NCBI GenBank assembly: GCA_963718305.1
Contig: CAVQZG010000006.1
Coordinates: 1 to 64,000 of the forward strand
Source of the DNA: RYN-230 sp963718305
GTDB taxonomy: Bacteria; Actinomycetota; Actinomycetes; Streptosporangiales; Streptosporangiaceae
Reading direction: 5' to 3'
DNA length: 64,000 bases
Shown: positions 55,368 to 64,000 of the stretch, piece by piece
How the letters are laid out: each line of letters begins with the position of its first letter
Numbering within the stretch: position 1 is the stretch's first letter
Notes under the pieces: generated by a model
The model's database searches: none
What the model saw: the letters and a program-made list of their open reading frames with translations, nothing else
What the model was told of the DNA's origin: nothing
Position numbers and translations under genes: made by a program

Positions 55368-57802
55368 TCCGCACTCCTCAGGGTCACCAGGCTGCCGTAC
55401 CCGGCGACAAGCTCGCGGCGGATCTCGGATCCCGCCGACCGGGTCGGCAGCCACACCACCCGGTCCGGCATGACGGCCACCTCGACGGGAAGAGTGAGCG
55501 AACCGTGCTCGGTGGCCACAGAGACCTTACCGCCGTCCGAGGTCCCGGCCTGCGCCGCGGTCGCTGCTGACATCCGGGCCACCACCGGCCGGGCCGTGCC
55601 GGCCAGGAACGGCTCCCCGTCCTGCATCCGTCCCGCGTCCAGCAGCTGGTGCCAGGTGGCCAGGAGGGCCTCCCCCGCAGCGGGCTCCGGGGGACCGGCG
55701 TCGGGGGCTGAGGTGAGCGCTGTCCCGTGCGCCGTCTCCGACGGCGCAGCCTCCGCCGGGGACCCGGAGCCGCTCACCACGCCGAGCGCGCCCAGTTCCT
55801 GGCGGGCGGCGGCGGCGTCGGGCAGGCCGAGGTGGACGTCCATCTCGTCGGCGATCCGCCGCAGGACATGCAGGTCTGATTCGACGCCCGGGATGTCCAG
55901 CACGGCCTCGAAGGTGCCGATCCGGCCTTCCCAGTTCACGAACGTGCCCGGCTTCTCCGCCACCGCCGCCACCGGGAACACGACGTCGGCGCGGTCGGTG
56001 ACCGCACTCGGGCGCAGTTCCAGGCTGACCACGAACGGGGTGGCCTCCAGGGCCGCGCGGGCCGCCGCCGGGTCCGGCAGGTCGTCCAGGTCAACCCCCG
56101 CGATCACCAGGGCGTCGATGTCACCCTCGGCCGCGGCGGCCAGGATCTGCGACGTGTCCCGGCCGGGGTGCGGGGGCAGGGACGCCACGCCCCAGGCCCG
56201 GGCCATCTCCACCCGGGCCTGCGAGCTGGCGACCAGGCGGCCGCCGGGCAGCAGGTTCGGCAGCGCGCCCGCCTCGATGGCGCCCCGCTCACCCGCCCGC
56301 CGGGGGATCCAGGCCAGCCGGGCCCCGGTCGCCCGGGCCAGCCGGTCGGCGGCGCTGAGCGCACCGGGCACTTCCGCGAGCCGCTCGCCGACGCAGATGA
56401 TGGCGCCGTCGGCGGCGAGAGCCTCCTTGGCCGCCCGGCCCGTGTCATCCAGCCCGGTACCACTGATCAGGCTGCCCAGTGCGGCCGCCTCGCCGCCCGG
56501 GACGGTGGGCAGCAGGACCCCGGACATCCGGGTCAGACTCCGGGTGGCCAGCGGGGCGATGGAGTACACGGTCAGGGTCCCGGCGCGGGCCGCCTTGCGC
56601 AGTCTCAGGAAGACGATGGGAGACTCGTCGTCGGGCTCGAATCCGGCGAGCAGGACCACCGGGGCCCGTTCCAGGTCGGCGTAGCTGACCTCCAGATCCC
56701 GGCCGGCCACGTTCGCCGCGAGGAACCCCGCTTCCTCGGCCGAATTCGGGCGGGCCCGCATGTCGATGTCGTTGCTGCCCAGCGCGACCCGGGCAAACTT
56801 GGCGTAGGCATAGGCGTCCTCCACGGTGAGCCGCCCGCCGGTCAGCACGCCGGCCCGGCCGTGCGCGGTGGCCAGCCCGCTGGCGGCGGCCGCGAAGGCC
56901 TCCGGCCACGAGGCCGGGATGAGGACGCCGTCGGCGTTACGCACCAGCGGGCCGGCCAGCCGGTCCGGCTGGGTGGCGTAGGTGAAGGCCCAGCGGCCCT
57001 TGTCGCAGTTCCACTCCTCGTTGACCTGCGGGTCGCTGCCGGCCAGCCGCCGGGTGATCGCACCGCGCCGGTAGTCGGTGCGCTGGCGGCAGCCCGCCGC
57101 GCAGTGCTCGCACACGCTCGGCACCGACACCAGGTCAAACGGCCGGGCCCGGAACCGGTAGGCCGCGCCGGTCAGGGCGCCGACCGGGCAGATCTGGACG
57201 GTGTTGCCGGAGAAGTAGGAGTCGAACGGCGCACCCTCGGCCACGCCCACCTGCTCCTGCGGCCCGCGCTCAAGCAGGTCGATCAGCGGGTCTCCGGCGA
57301 TCTGCTCGGCGAACCTGGTGCACCGGGCGCACTGGATGCACCGCTCGCGGTCCAGCAGGACCTCGGTGGACAGCGCGATGGGCTTGGGGAAGGTCCGCTT
57401 CACGCCGCTGAACCTGGTCTCACCCTGCCCGGTGGACATGGCCTGATTCTGCAGCGGGCACTCGCCGCCCTTGTCGCACATGGGGCAGTCGAGCGGGTGG
57501 TTGACCAGCAGCATCTCCATCATGCCGCGCTGCGCCTTCTCGGCCACGGGCGAGGTCAGCTGGGTGTGCACCACCATGCCCTCGGTGCAGGTGGTGGTGC
57601 AGGACGCGGGGGGCTTGGGCTGGCCCTCGATCTGCACCAGGCACTGCCGGCAGGCGCCGACCGGGTCGAGCAGCGGGTGATCACAGAACCGGGGGATCTG
57701 GATGCCAAGCTGTTCCGCAGCGCGGATCACCAGGGTCCCCTTGGGCACGGTGATCTCGAATCCGTCGATGGTGACGGTCACCCCGTCGGCCGGCTTGGCC
57801 AC
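55364..57802 (-). CDS. nuoG: NADH-quinone oxidoreductase subunit G
   Basis: About 812 aa. The 2Fe-2S ferredoxin domain is visible at GVTVTIDGFEITVPKGTL and CDHPLLDPVGACRQCLVQIE, followed by a His-Cys3 cluster region (HPLDCPMCDKGGECPLQN), CIQCARCTRFAEQIAGDPLI, CEHCAAGCR (N7-type motif) and a molybdopterin-oxidoreductase-like fold. Start is uncertain: GTG 57802 is the first in-frame start after nuoF. The ATG at 57905 that overlaps the nuoF stop is in another frame, so a small indel in the Ala/Pro-rich leader is possible. Confidence 0.9.
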   Translation of the reverse strand: MAKPADGVTVTIDGFEITVPKGTLVIRAAEQLGIQIPRFCDHPLLDPVGACRQCLVQIEGQPKPPASCTTTCTEGMVVHTQLTSPVAEKAQRGMMEMLLVNHPLDCPMCDKGGECPLQNQAMSTGQGETRFSGVKRTFPKPIALSTEVLLDRERCIQCARCTRFAEQIAGDPLIDLLERGPQEQVGVAEGAPFDSYFSGNTVQICPVGALTGAAYRFRARPFDLVSVPSVCEHCAAGCRQRTDYRRGAITRRLAGSDPQVNEEWNCDKGRWAFTYATQPDRLAGPLVRNADGVLIPASWPEAFAAAASGLATAHGRAGVLTGGRLTVEDAYAYAKFARVALGSNDIDMRARPNSAEEAGFLAANVAGRDLEVSYADLERAPVVLLAGFEPDDESPIVFLRLRKAARAGTLTVYSIAPLATRSLTRMSGVLLPTVPGGEAAALGSLISGTGLDDTGRAAKEALAADGAIICVGERLAEVPGALSAADRLARATGARLAWIPRRAGERGAIEAGALPNLLPGGRLVASSQARVEMARAWGVASLPPHPGRDTSQILAAAAEGDIDALVIAGVDLDDLPDPAAARAALEATPFVVSLELRPSAVTDRADVVFPVAAVAEKPGTFVNWEGRIGTFEAVLDIPGVESDLHVLRRIADEMDVHLGLPDAAAARQELGALGVVSGSGSPAEAAPSETAHGTALTSAPDAGPPEPAAGEALLATWHQLLDAGRMQDGEPFLAGTARPVVARMSAATAAQAGTSDGGKVSVATEHGSLTLPVEVAVMPDRVVWLPTRSAGSEIRRELVAGYGSLVTLRSAE

Positions 57803-57902
57803 GGTGGCTGACCCCGTGGTGGCAGACCCCGTGGTCGCGGGGGCGGGCGCCGCGGGGGCCGGGGCAGGGCCGGCTCGGCGGGCTGGTTCGGCGGCACAGG
57901 CA

Positions 57903-59207
57903 TCAGGCGGACTCCATGGCGAATAGCGTCGAGGCGGCCGGGTCGAACGGGCAGCCGCCGAGCCGCAGGTGCTCGAGGTACTCGTCCTTGAAATAGCGGA
58001 TGGACGACTTGACCGGCGCCTCGATCGAGTCGCCCAGGGCGCAGAACGCGCGGCCGGTGATGTTGCTGCACACGTCGAGGAGCTTGTCCAGGTCGGCCGC
58101 GCCGCCCTCGCCCCGCTCCAGCTGCTCGAGCAGCTGGACCACCCACCAGCTGCCTTCCCGGCACGGCGTGCACTTGCCGCAGGACTCGTGCTCGTAGAAC
58201 TTGATCCAGCGCAGCACGACGCGGACCACGCAGGTGGTCTCGTCGAAGATCTGGACCGACCGGGTACCGAGCATCGATCCGGCCGCGGCCACCGACTCGT
58301 AGTCCAGCGGCACGTCCAGCTGCTCGTCGGTGAACAGCGGGGTGGACGAGCCGCCCGGGGTCCAGAACTTGAGCCGGTGCCCGGACCGGATGCCCCCGGC
58401 CAGCTCCAGCAACTCCCGCAGCGTCGTGCCGAGTGGCGCCTCGTACTGGCCCGGCTGGGTGACGTGCCCGGACAGGGAGAAGATCCCGAAGCCCTTGGAC
58501 CTCTCGGTGCCGTAGGCCGTGAAATCCGCGGCCCCGCGGTCGAGGATGTAGGGCACGGTCGCAATGGACTCGACGTTGTTGACCACCGTGGGGCAGGCGT
58601 ACAGCCCGGCCACCGCCGGGAACGGCGGCTTCAGCCGGGGCTGGCCGCGGAAGCCCTCCAGCGAGTCCAGCAGCGCGGTTTCCTCGCCGCAGATATAGGC
58701 GCCCGCCCCGGCGTGCACGACCACCTCGAGGTCGAACCCGGAACCGAGGATGTCGGTGCCCAGGTAACCGGCCTCGTAGGCCTCGGCCACGGCGAAGTGC
58801 AGCCGGCGGATCACGTGCAGCACCTCGCCGCGCACGTAGATGAAGGCCCGGTGCGCGTCGATGGCGTAGCAGGCGATCACGATGCCCTCGATCAGCGCCT
58901 GCGGGTTGTTCAGCAGGGTCGGCATGTCTTTGCAGGCCCCGGGCTCCGACTCGTCGGCGTTCACCACCAGGTAGTGCGGCTTGTCGCCGCCCTTCGGGAT
59001 GAACCCCCACTTCAGGCCGGTGGGGAAGCCGGCCCCGCCACGGCCGCGCAGCACGGAGTCCTTCATGGTCTGCACGACCTCGTCCGGCTGCAGGGCCAGG
59101 GCCTTGGACAGGGCCCGGTACCCGCCGTGGCGCTTGTAGGCCGCGATGGTGAACGAGTCGGGCTCGTCCCAGAACGCAGTCAGCTCCGGCGTCAGCACAG
59201 TGGTCAC
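57903..59207 (-). CDS. nuoF: NADH-quinone oxidoreductase subunit F
   Basis: 434 aa from GTG 59207 (GTGA overlap with nuoE). The NADH/FMN-binding subunit: GRGGAGFPTGLKWGFIPKGG, NADESEPGACKD, ICGEETALLDSLEG, and the N3 cluster motif ESCGKCTPCREGSWW with downstream CSNITGRAFCALGDS. Complete. Confidence 0.97.
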   Translation of the reverse strand: MTTVLTPELTAFWDEPDSFTIAAYKRHGGYRALSKALALQPDEVVQTMKDSVLRGRGGAGFPTGLKWGFIPKGGDKPHYLVVNADESEPGACKDMPTLLNNPQALIEGIVIACYAIDAHRAFIYVRGEVLHVIRRLHFAVAEAYEAGYLGTDILGSGFDLEVVVHAGAGAYICGEETALLDSLEGFRGQPRLKPPFPAVAGLYACPTVVNNVESIATVPYILDRGAADFTAYGTERSKGFGIFSLSGHVTQPGQYEAPLGTTLRELLELAGGIRSGHRLKFWTPGGSSTPLFTDEQLDVPLDYESVAAAGSMLGTRSVQIFDETTCVVRVVLRWIKFYEHESCGKCTPCREGSWWVVQLLEQLERGEGGAADLDKLLDVCSNITGRAFCALGDSIEAPVKSSIRYFKDEYLEHLRLGGCPFDPAASTLFAMESA

Positions 59208-59908
59208 TTCGTGGCCTTCCCGTTCCCGGTGGCGTTGCCGTTCCCGCTTTCGGCGGGATCCGGCGTCCAGCCCTGTTCCCTGGCCACCCGCAGCCCGGCC
59301 AGGGACGGGCCGCCTGCGGTGTTCCCCTCGGCGGCCTGGCCGTCCGGGAACCCGGCCAGGATCCGGGACGCCTGCTTCCAGGTGCACAGCCGCGGCGCGC
59401 CGCGGGTGGGCACGACGCCCTCCGGGTCGGACCGCAGGCCGTCCACCAGATCCCGGGCGGACTGCGGGGTCATGTTGTCGAAGAATTCCCAGTTGACCAT
59501 CACGACCGGCGCGTAGTCGCAGGCCGCGTTGCACTCCAGGTGCTCCAGGCTGACCTTGCCATCCGCAGTGGTCTCGTCGTCCCCGACGCCGAGATGCTCG
59601 TGCAGGTCAGCCAGGATGGCGTCGCCGCCCATGACCCCGCACAGGGAGTTGGTGCAGACGCCGACGTGGTAGTCACCCACCGGATGGTGCTTGTACATGG
59701 TGTAAAAGGAGGCCACCGCGGTGACCTCCGCCTTGGTCAGCCCCAGCCGCTCAGCGCAGAAGTCGATGCCGTCCTCGGTGAGGTAGCCCTCCTCCGCCTG
59801 CATCAGGTGCAGCAACGGCAGCAGCGCCGACCGCGACACCGGGTACCGGCCGATGATCCGTGCGGCGTCCGGCTCCAGCCGGGCGCGCGCCTCCTGCGAC
59901 AGCGCCAT
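59204..59908 (-). CDS. nuoE: NADH-quinone oxidoreductase subunit E
   Basis: 234 aa, ATG 59908. Thioredoxin-like 2Fe-2S subunit: GVCTNSLC and HLECNAACDYAPVVMVN hold the N1a cysteines (C-x4-C and C-x3-C). The C-terminal roughly 60 aa is a low-complexity Gly/Asn/Ala tail (GNGNATGNGKATK), longer than usual. The ribosome-binding site GGGAGG lies in the last unit of the upstream tandem repeat. Confidence 0.95.
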   Translation of the reverse strand: MALSQEARARLEPDAARIIGRYPVSRSALLPLLHLMQAEEGYLTEDGIDFCAERLGLTKAEVTAVASFYTMYKHHPVGDYHVGVCTNSLCGVMGGDAILADLHEHLGVGDDETTADGKVSLEHLECNAACDYAPVVMVNWEFFDNMTPQSARDLVDGLRSDPEGVVPTRGAPRLCTWKQASRILAGFPDGQAAEGNTAGGPSLAGLRVAREQGWTPDPAESGNGNATGNGKATK

Positions 59909-60024
59909 TACCGGTCCACGCCTCCCATGAAGACGGAGCTCAACGCAGACCCTGCACCAGTTGCTCACCGGTCCACGCCTCCCATGACGAACGGAGCTCA
60001 ACGCGGACCCTGCACCAGTGCTGC

Positions 60025-60045
<21 letters not shown>
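59909..60045. repeat. Tandem repeat between nuoD and nuoE
   Basis: Units starting CCGGTCCACGCCTCCCAT at 59911, 59968 and 60028 (spacings of 57 and 60 bp). On the coding strand each unit carries ATGGGAGGCGTGGACCGGT, the last codons of nuoD plus a GGGAGG. The spacer has thus been built by duplicating the nuoD end, giving two extra ribosome-binding-site-like copies before nuoE. Confidence 0.9.
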
Positions 60046-61355
<1,310 letters not shown>

Positions 61356-61359
<4 letters not shown>

Positions 61360-62096
61360 GTGTACGACCTCCGCTCGTCCGGTGGCGGCACGGTGGCGCC
61401 GCGGTACTCGACCGGGATGCCACCCAGCGGATAGTCCTTCCGCTGCGGGTGGCCCTTCCAGTCGTCCGGCATCTCGATCCTGGTCAGCGCGGGATGCCCG
61501 TCGAAGATGATGCCGAAGAAGTCCCAGGTCTCCCGCTCGTGCCAGTCACACGTGGGGTAGACGTCCACCACCGAGGGGACGTGCGGGTCGGCGTCGGGCA
61601 CGCTCACCTCGAGCCGCAGCCGGCGGTTGTGCGTGATGGACAGCAGCTGGTAGACCGCGTGCAGCTCACGCCCGGCGTCGCCCGGATAGTGCACGCCCGA
61701 GACACCGCCGCACAGCTCGAAGGCGAGCGACGGCTCGTCCCGCAGCAGCCGGGCCACCTCGACCAGGTACTCCCGGCGCACGTGCAGGGTGAGCTCGCCG
61801 CGGTCGACCACGACCCGCTCGATGGCCTCGCCGAAGTCCGAACCGCCGGCCTCCAGCCGGGTGCTCAGCGCGTCCGCGACCTCGTCGAAGTAGGAGCCAT
61901 AAGGGCGCGAGGTGGACGGCAGCGGCGGCCGCCGGACCTGGAGGCCGCCGTAGCCCGAGGTGTCCCCGGTCGTCTGGGTGCCGAACATGCCGGTCCGCAC
62001 CACCTGCTCGCCCAGGCGCTGCTGGCCCGCCAGCGCCGCCTCATCGGGCTCGCCCTCGCCGGGAGCGACTCCGCCGGGGGGCGTGTTCTCACTCAC
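61356..62096 (-). CDS. nuoC: NADH-quinone oxidoreductase subunit C
   Basis: 246 aa from GTG 62096, overlapping nuoB by 8 bp. LSITHNRRLRLEVSVPDADP and CDWHERETWDFFGIIFDGHP, then KGHPQRKDYPLGGIPVEY, are the 30-kDa subunit motifs. The N-terminal extension of about 60 aa, Gly/Glu-rich, is typical of actinobacterial NuoC. Confidence 0.96.
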
Positions 62097-62862
62097 CGGC
62101 CGCACCCGCCTCGCTCGCCCGTGCCTCGGCTGCCTCTGCTTCGGCTGCCCGTGTTTCGGCTGCCCGCGTTTCGGCTGGCGGTGCGCCGCGGTGCACGGCC
62201 GGTTCCGGCTCGGGCACCGACGTCATGCCGAGGTTCCGGGAGCGCACGGCCGGCGAGGGCAGGGCCGGGGTGTCCAGCAGGGTGGGACCGCTGGCCGCGG
62301 CGGTGCGGGACTGGCTGCCGGCCAGGTCGGTAGCCAGCGGCAGCCGGCGCAGCCGGGCCTCCTCCAGTTCGGTCACCTCGCGCTCACGGTTCACGCCCAG
62401 CTTCATGTTCTGGATCTTGTCGTGCAGCTTCACGATCGCGTCCAGCAGCATCTCCGGCCGGGGCGGACAGCCCGGCAGGTAGATGTCCACCGGCACCACG
62501 TGATCGACACCCTGCACGATCGCGTAGTTGTTGAACATGCCGCCGCTGGAGGCGCACACGCCCATCGAGATGACCCATTTCGGGTCGGCCATCTGGTCGT
62601 AGATCTGCCGCAGCACCGGGGCCATCTTCTGGCTGACCCGGCCGGCCACGATCATCAGGTCGGCCTGGCGCGGCGTGTTGGAGGCGCGCTCCATCCCGAA
62701 GCGGGCCAGGTCGTGCCGCGGCCCGCCGGTCTGCATCAGCTCGATCGCGCAGCAGGCCAGGCCGAACGTGGCCGGCCAGACGGAACTCTTGCGCGCGTAG
62801 CCGGCCACCTTCTCGACCGTGGTGAGCAGGATCCCGCTCGGCAGCTTTTCTTCGACACCCAT
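62089..62862 (-). CDS. nuoB: NADH-quinone oxidoreductase subunit B with long C-terminal tail
   Basis: 257 aa, ATG 62862. N2-cluster cysteines in FGLACCAIELM, GVCASSGGMFNNYAIV and LPGCPPRPEMLLDAIVKLHD. The family is about 180-220 aa; here about 80 extra residues end in an Ala/Glu/Arg repeat (ETRAAETRAAEAEAAEARAS), probably helical or disordered. Confidence 0.96.
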   Translation of the reverse strand: MGVEEKLPSGILLTTVEKVAGYARKSSVWPATFGLACCAIELMQTGGPRHDLARFGMERASNTPRQADLMIVAGRVSQKMAPVLRQIYDQMADPKWVISMGVCASSGGMFNNYAIVQGVDHVVPVDIYLPGCPPRPEMLLDAIVKLHDKIQNMKLGVNREREVTELEEARLRRLPLATDLAGSQSRTAAASGPTLLDTPALPSPAVRSRNLGMTSVPEPEPAVHRGAPPAETRAAETRAAEAEAAEARASEAGAAGE

Positions 62863-62865
62863 CGG

Positions 62866-63225
62866 CTAGTCCCACTCCAGACCGCCGCGCCGCCACACGT
62901 AGGCGTACGCGACCAGAACGGTGACGATGAACAGCACCATCTCGACGAGCCCGAAGGCACCGAGGTGGTCATACGCCACGGCCCACGGGTAGAGGAACAC
63001 GATCTCGATGTCGAAGAGGATGAACAGCATCGCCGTCAGGTAATACTTCACCGGGAACCGGCTGCCGCTCGGCTGCTGGGTCGGCTCGATCCCGCACTCG
63101 TAGGCGTCGAGTTTCGCGCGGTTCCAGCGCTTCGGGCCGGTAAAGGCCCCCAGCCCGAGCGAGAAGATCGCGAAGACGGCGGCCAGGCCGGCGAGCACCA
63201 GGATCGGAACGTACAAGCTCAGCAT
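62866..63225 (-). CDS. nuoA: NADH-quinone oxidoreductase subunit A
   Basis: 119 aa, ATG 63225 with GGAAAGGAGGCG upstream (strong ribosome-binding site), first gene of nuo. Three helices; KLDAYECGIEPTQQPSGSRF and ILFDIEIVFLYPWAVAYDHL are diagnostic. The nuo promoter must lie in or upstream of 63226-63284. Confidence 0.97.
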   Translation of the reverse strand: MLSLYVPILVLAGLAAVFAIFSLGLGAFTGPKRWNRAKLDAYECGIEPTQQPSGSRFPVKYYLTAMLFILFDIEIVFLYPWAVAYDHLGAFGLVEMVLFIVTVLVAYAYVWRRGGLEWD

Positions 63226-63284
63226 GAGGCGCCTCCTTTCCCCTTCTCCATATTTCGATTTCGGCTGCGAGACGAGATGATTGC

Positions 63285-64000
63285 CTATGCCGCCGGCGTC
63301 ATCTTAGACAGTGCGTGAATCACCCGGTCCGTCGCATGGCCACCTCGCGGCTCGGTGAGGTTGGCCAGCAACTTCAGGGTGATCCTCATCAGCGCCGGGC
63401 GCGGCATTCCGTACTTGGTCGCGAACTGCATGACTTTCGGATTGCCGATCGCCTGAACGAACCTGCGCCCGAGAGTGTAGTAGCCGCCGTAAGCGGCCTT
63501 GAGGGCCTGTGGGTAGGTCATCAGCACCCGCTCCGCGCCGGCCGCGTCCGGCCGGGCCAGGGCCTGCGCGATGACCTGGGCGGCGAGTTCGCCCGACTCC
63601 AGGGCGTAGGGGATGCCCTCCCCGTTGAACGGGTTCACCATGCCGCCCGCGTCCCCGGCGAGGAGCAGCCCCCGGGTGTAGTGCGGGGTGCGGTTGAAGC
63701 CCATCGGCAGGGCGGCGCCCCGGATGGGCTGGGTCCGGTTCTCCTCGAGGTAACCCCACTCGGCCGGCATCCCGGCCAGCCACCGGCGCAGCAGGTCCCG
63801 GTAGTCCACGTTCCCGAACGAGGAGGAGGTGTTGAGCATGCCCAGCCCCACGTTGCTGGTGCCGTCGCCCATGCCGAAGATCCAGCCATAGCCGGGCAGC
63901 AGATTCTCCCCGTCCCACAGGTCCAGCCACGATTCGAGGTAATCGTCCTGGTGCCGCGGGCTCGTGTAGTACGTGCGCACGGCCACGCCCATCGGCCGGT
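63285..64000 (-). CDS. Geranylgeranyl reductase family flavoprotein, partial
   Basis: C-terminal portion; the start lies beyond the right edge. DGENLLPGYGWIFGMGDGTS, GLLLAGDAGGMVNPFNGEGI (second FAD-binding motif with GDA) and YALESGELAAQVIAQAL are typical. In actinobacteria such enzymes reduce isoprenoid double bonds, including one in the menaquinone side chain. Position next to nuo on the same strand supports a menaquinone role (inference). Confidence 0.88.
   Translation of the reverse strand, partial: RPMGVAVRTYYTSPRHQDDYLESWLDLWDGENLLPGYGWIFGMGDGTSNVGLGMLNTSSSFGNVDYRDLLRRWLAGMPAEWGYLEENRTQPIRGAALPMGFNRTPHYTRGLLLAGDAGGMVNPFNGEGIPYALESGELAAQVIAQALARPDAAGAERVLMTYPQALKAAYGGYYTLGRRFVQAIGNPKVMQFATKYGMPRPALMRITLKLLANLTEPRGGHATDRVIHALSKMTPAA

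Overview
High-GC actinobacterial chromosome. The evidence is strong GC bias at third codon positions, many GTG starts, a full 14-gene nuo operon with actinobacterial gene order, a KorAB 2-oxoacid:ferredoxin oxidoreductase, a twin-arginine lipoprotein, SARP-type regulation, and IS/integrase types common in soil actinomycetes. Streptosporangiales or a near relative is plausible, but this is inference only.

Region 1 (1-2410): a decayed, partial metE on the minus strand. It keeps its start and a well-preserved cobalamin riboswitch upstream (about 1605-1800). The coding part has several frameshifts and an internal deletion.

Region 2 (2395-26491): an accessory island, or stacked islands, at the 3' end of an intact tRNA-Tyr(GUA) (26407-26491, minus strand). 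Two further partial copies of the 3' half of this tRNA lie at 2395-2463 and 8281-8352. They divide the island into two tandem segments of about 5.9 and 18.1 kb. The two segments start with the same roughly 150-bp arm sequence. Only remnants of tyrosine recombinases are left (about 7790-8010 and 24042-24240). Segment 1 holds a radical SAM/SPASM enzyme with a 74-aa putative precursor peptide. Segment 2 holds a divergent locus. On one side is a SARP-AAA-TPR regulator (frameshifted) followed by two tiny TGATG-coupled genes. On the other side are a 27-aa Cys peptide, an 87-aa basic protein, a 95-aa protein and an FHA-RDD membrane protein. The promoter and 5' end of the regulator, including two heptamers spaced 11 bp apart, are also present as a truncated copy at 9062-9245. 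Insertion sequences are dense: two directly oriented IS6-type copies, an ISAs1-type element with perfect 10-bp target duplications that contains an IS982 and an IS5 element, a second truncated ISAs1, IS701-type and integrase-core transposase remnants, and a frameshifted 1.6-kb element.

Region 3 (26492-46706): ordinary chromosome. It carries yajQ; an orphan nuoB-nuoC-nuoI trio divergent from korA-korB (korB has a one-base insertion); enoyl-CoA hydratase; a DUF4234 protein; an MFS carrier; an S41-peptidase/ArsR divergent pair; a ParA-like ATPase with a small partner; an SDR; a complete branched-chain-amino-acid-type ABC importer with fused ATPases; and a polyprenyl diphosphate synthase.

Region 4 (46875-64000): nuoA-N on the minus strand, with almost every junction overlapping by 4 bp, followed upstream by a partial geranylgeranyl-reductase-family gene. 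Together with the polyprenyl synthase this is a respiratory/menaquinone block. nuoH is broken by two nearby indels, and a tandem repeat separates nuoD from nuoE. Isolated single-base breaks in otherwise perfect core genes (korB, nuoH) make assembly error a real possibility. The many lesions in the island look like genuine decay.
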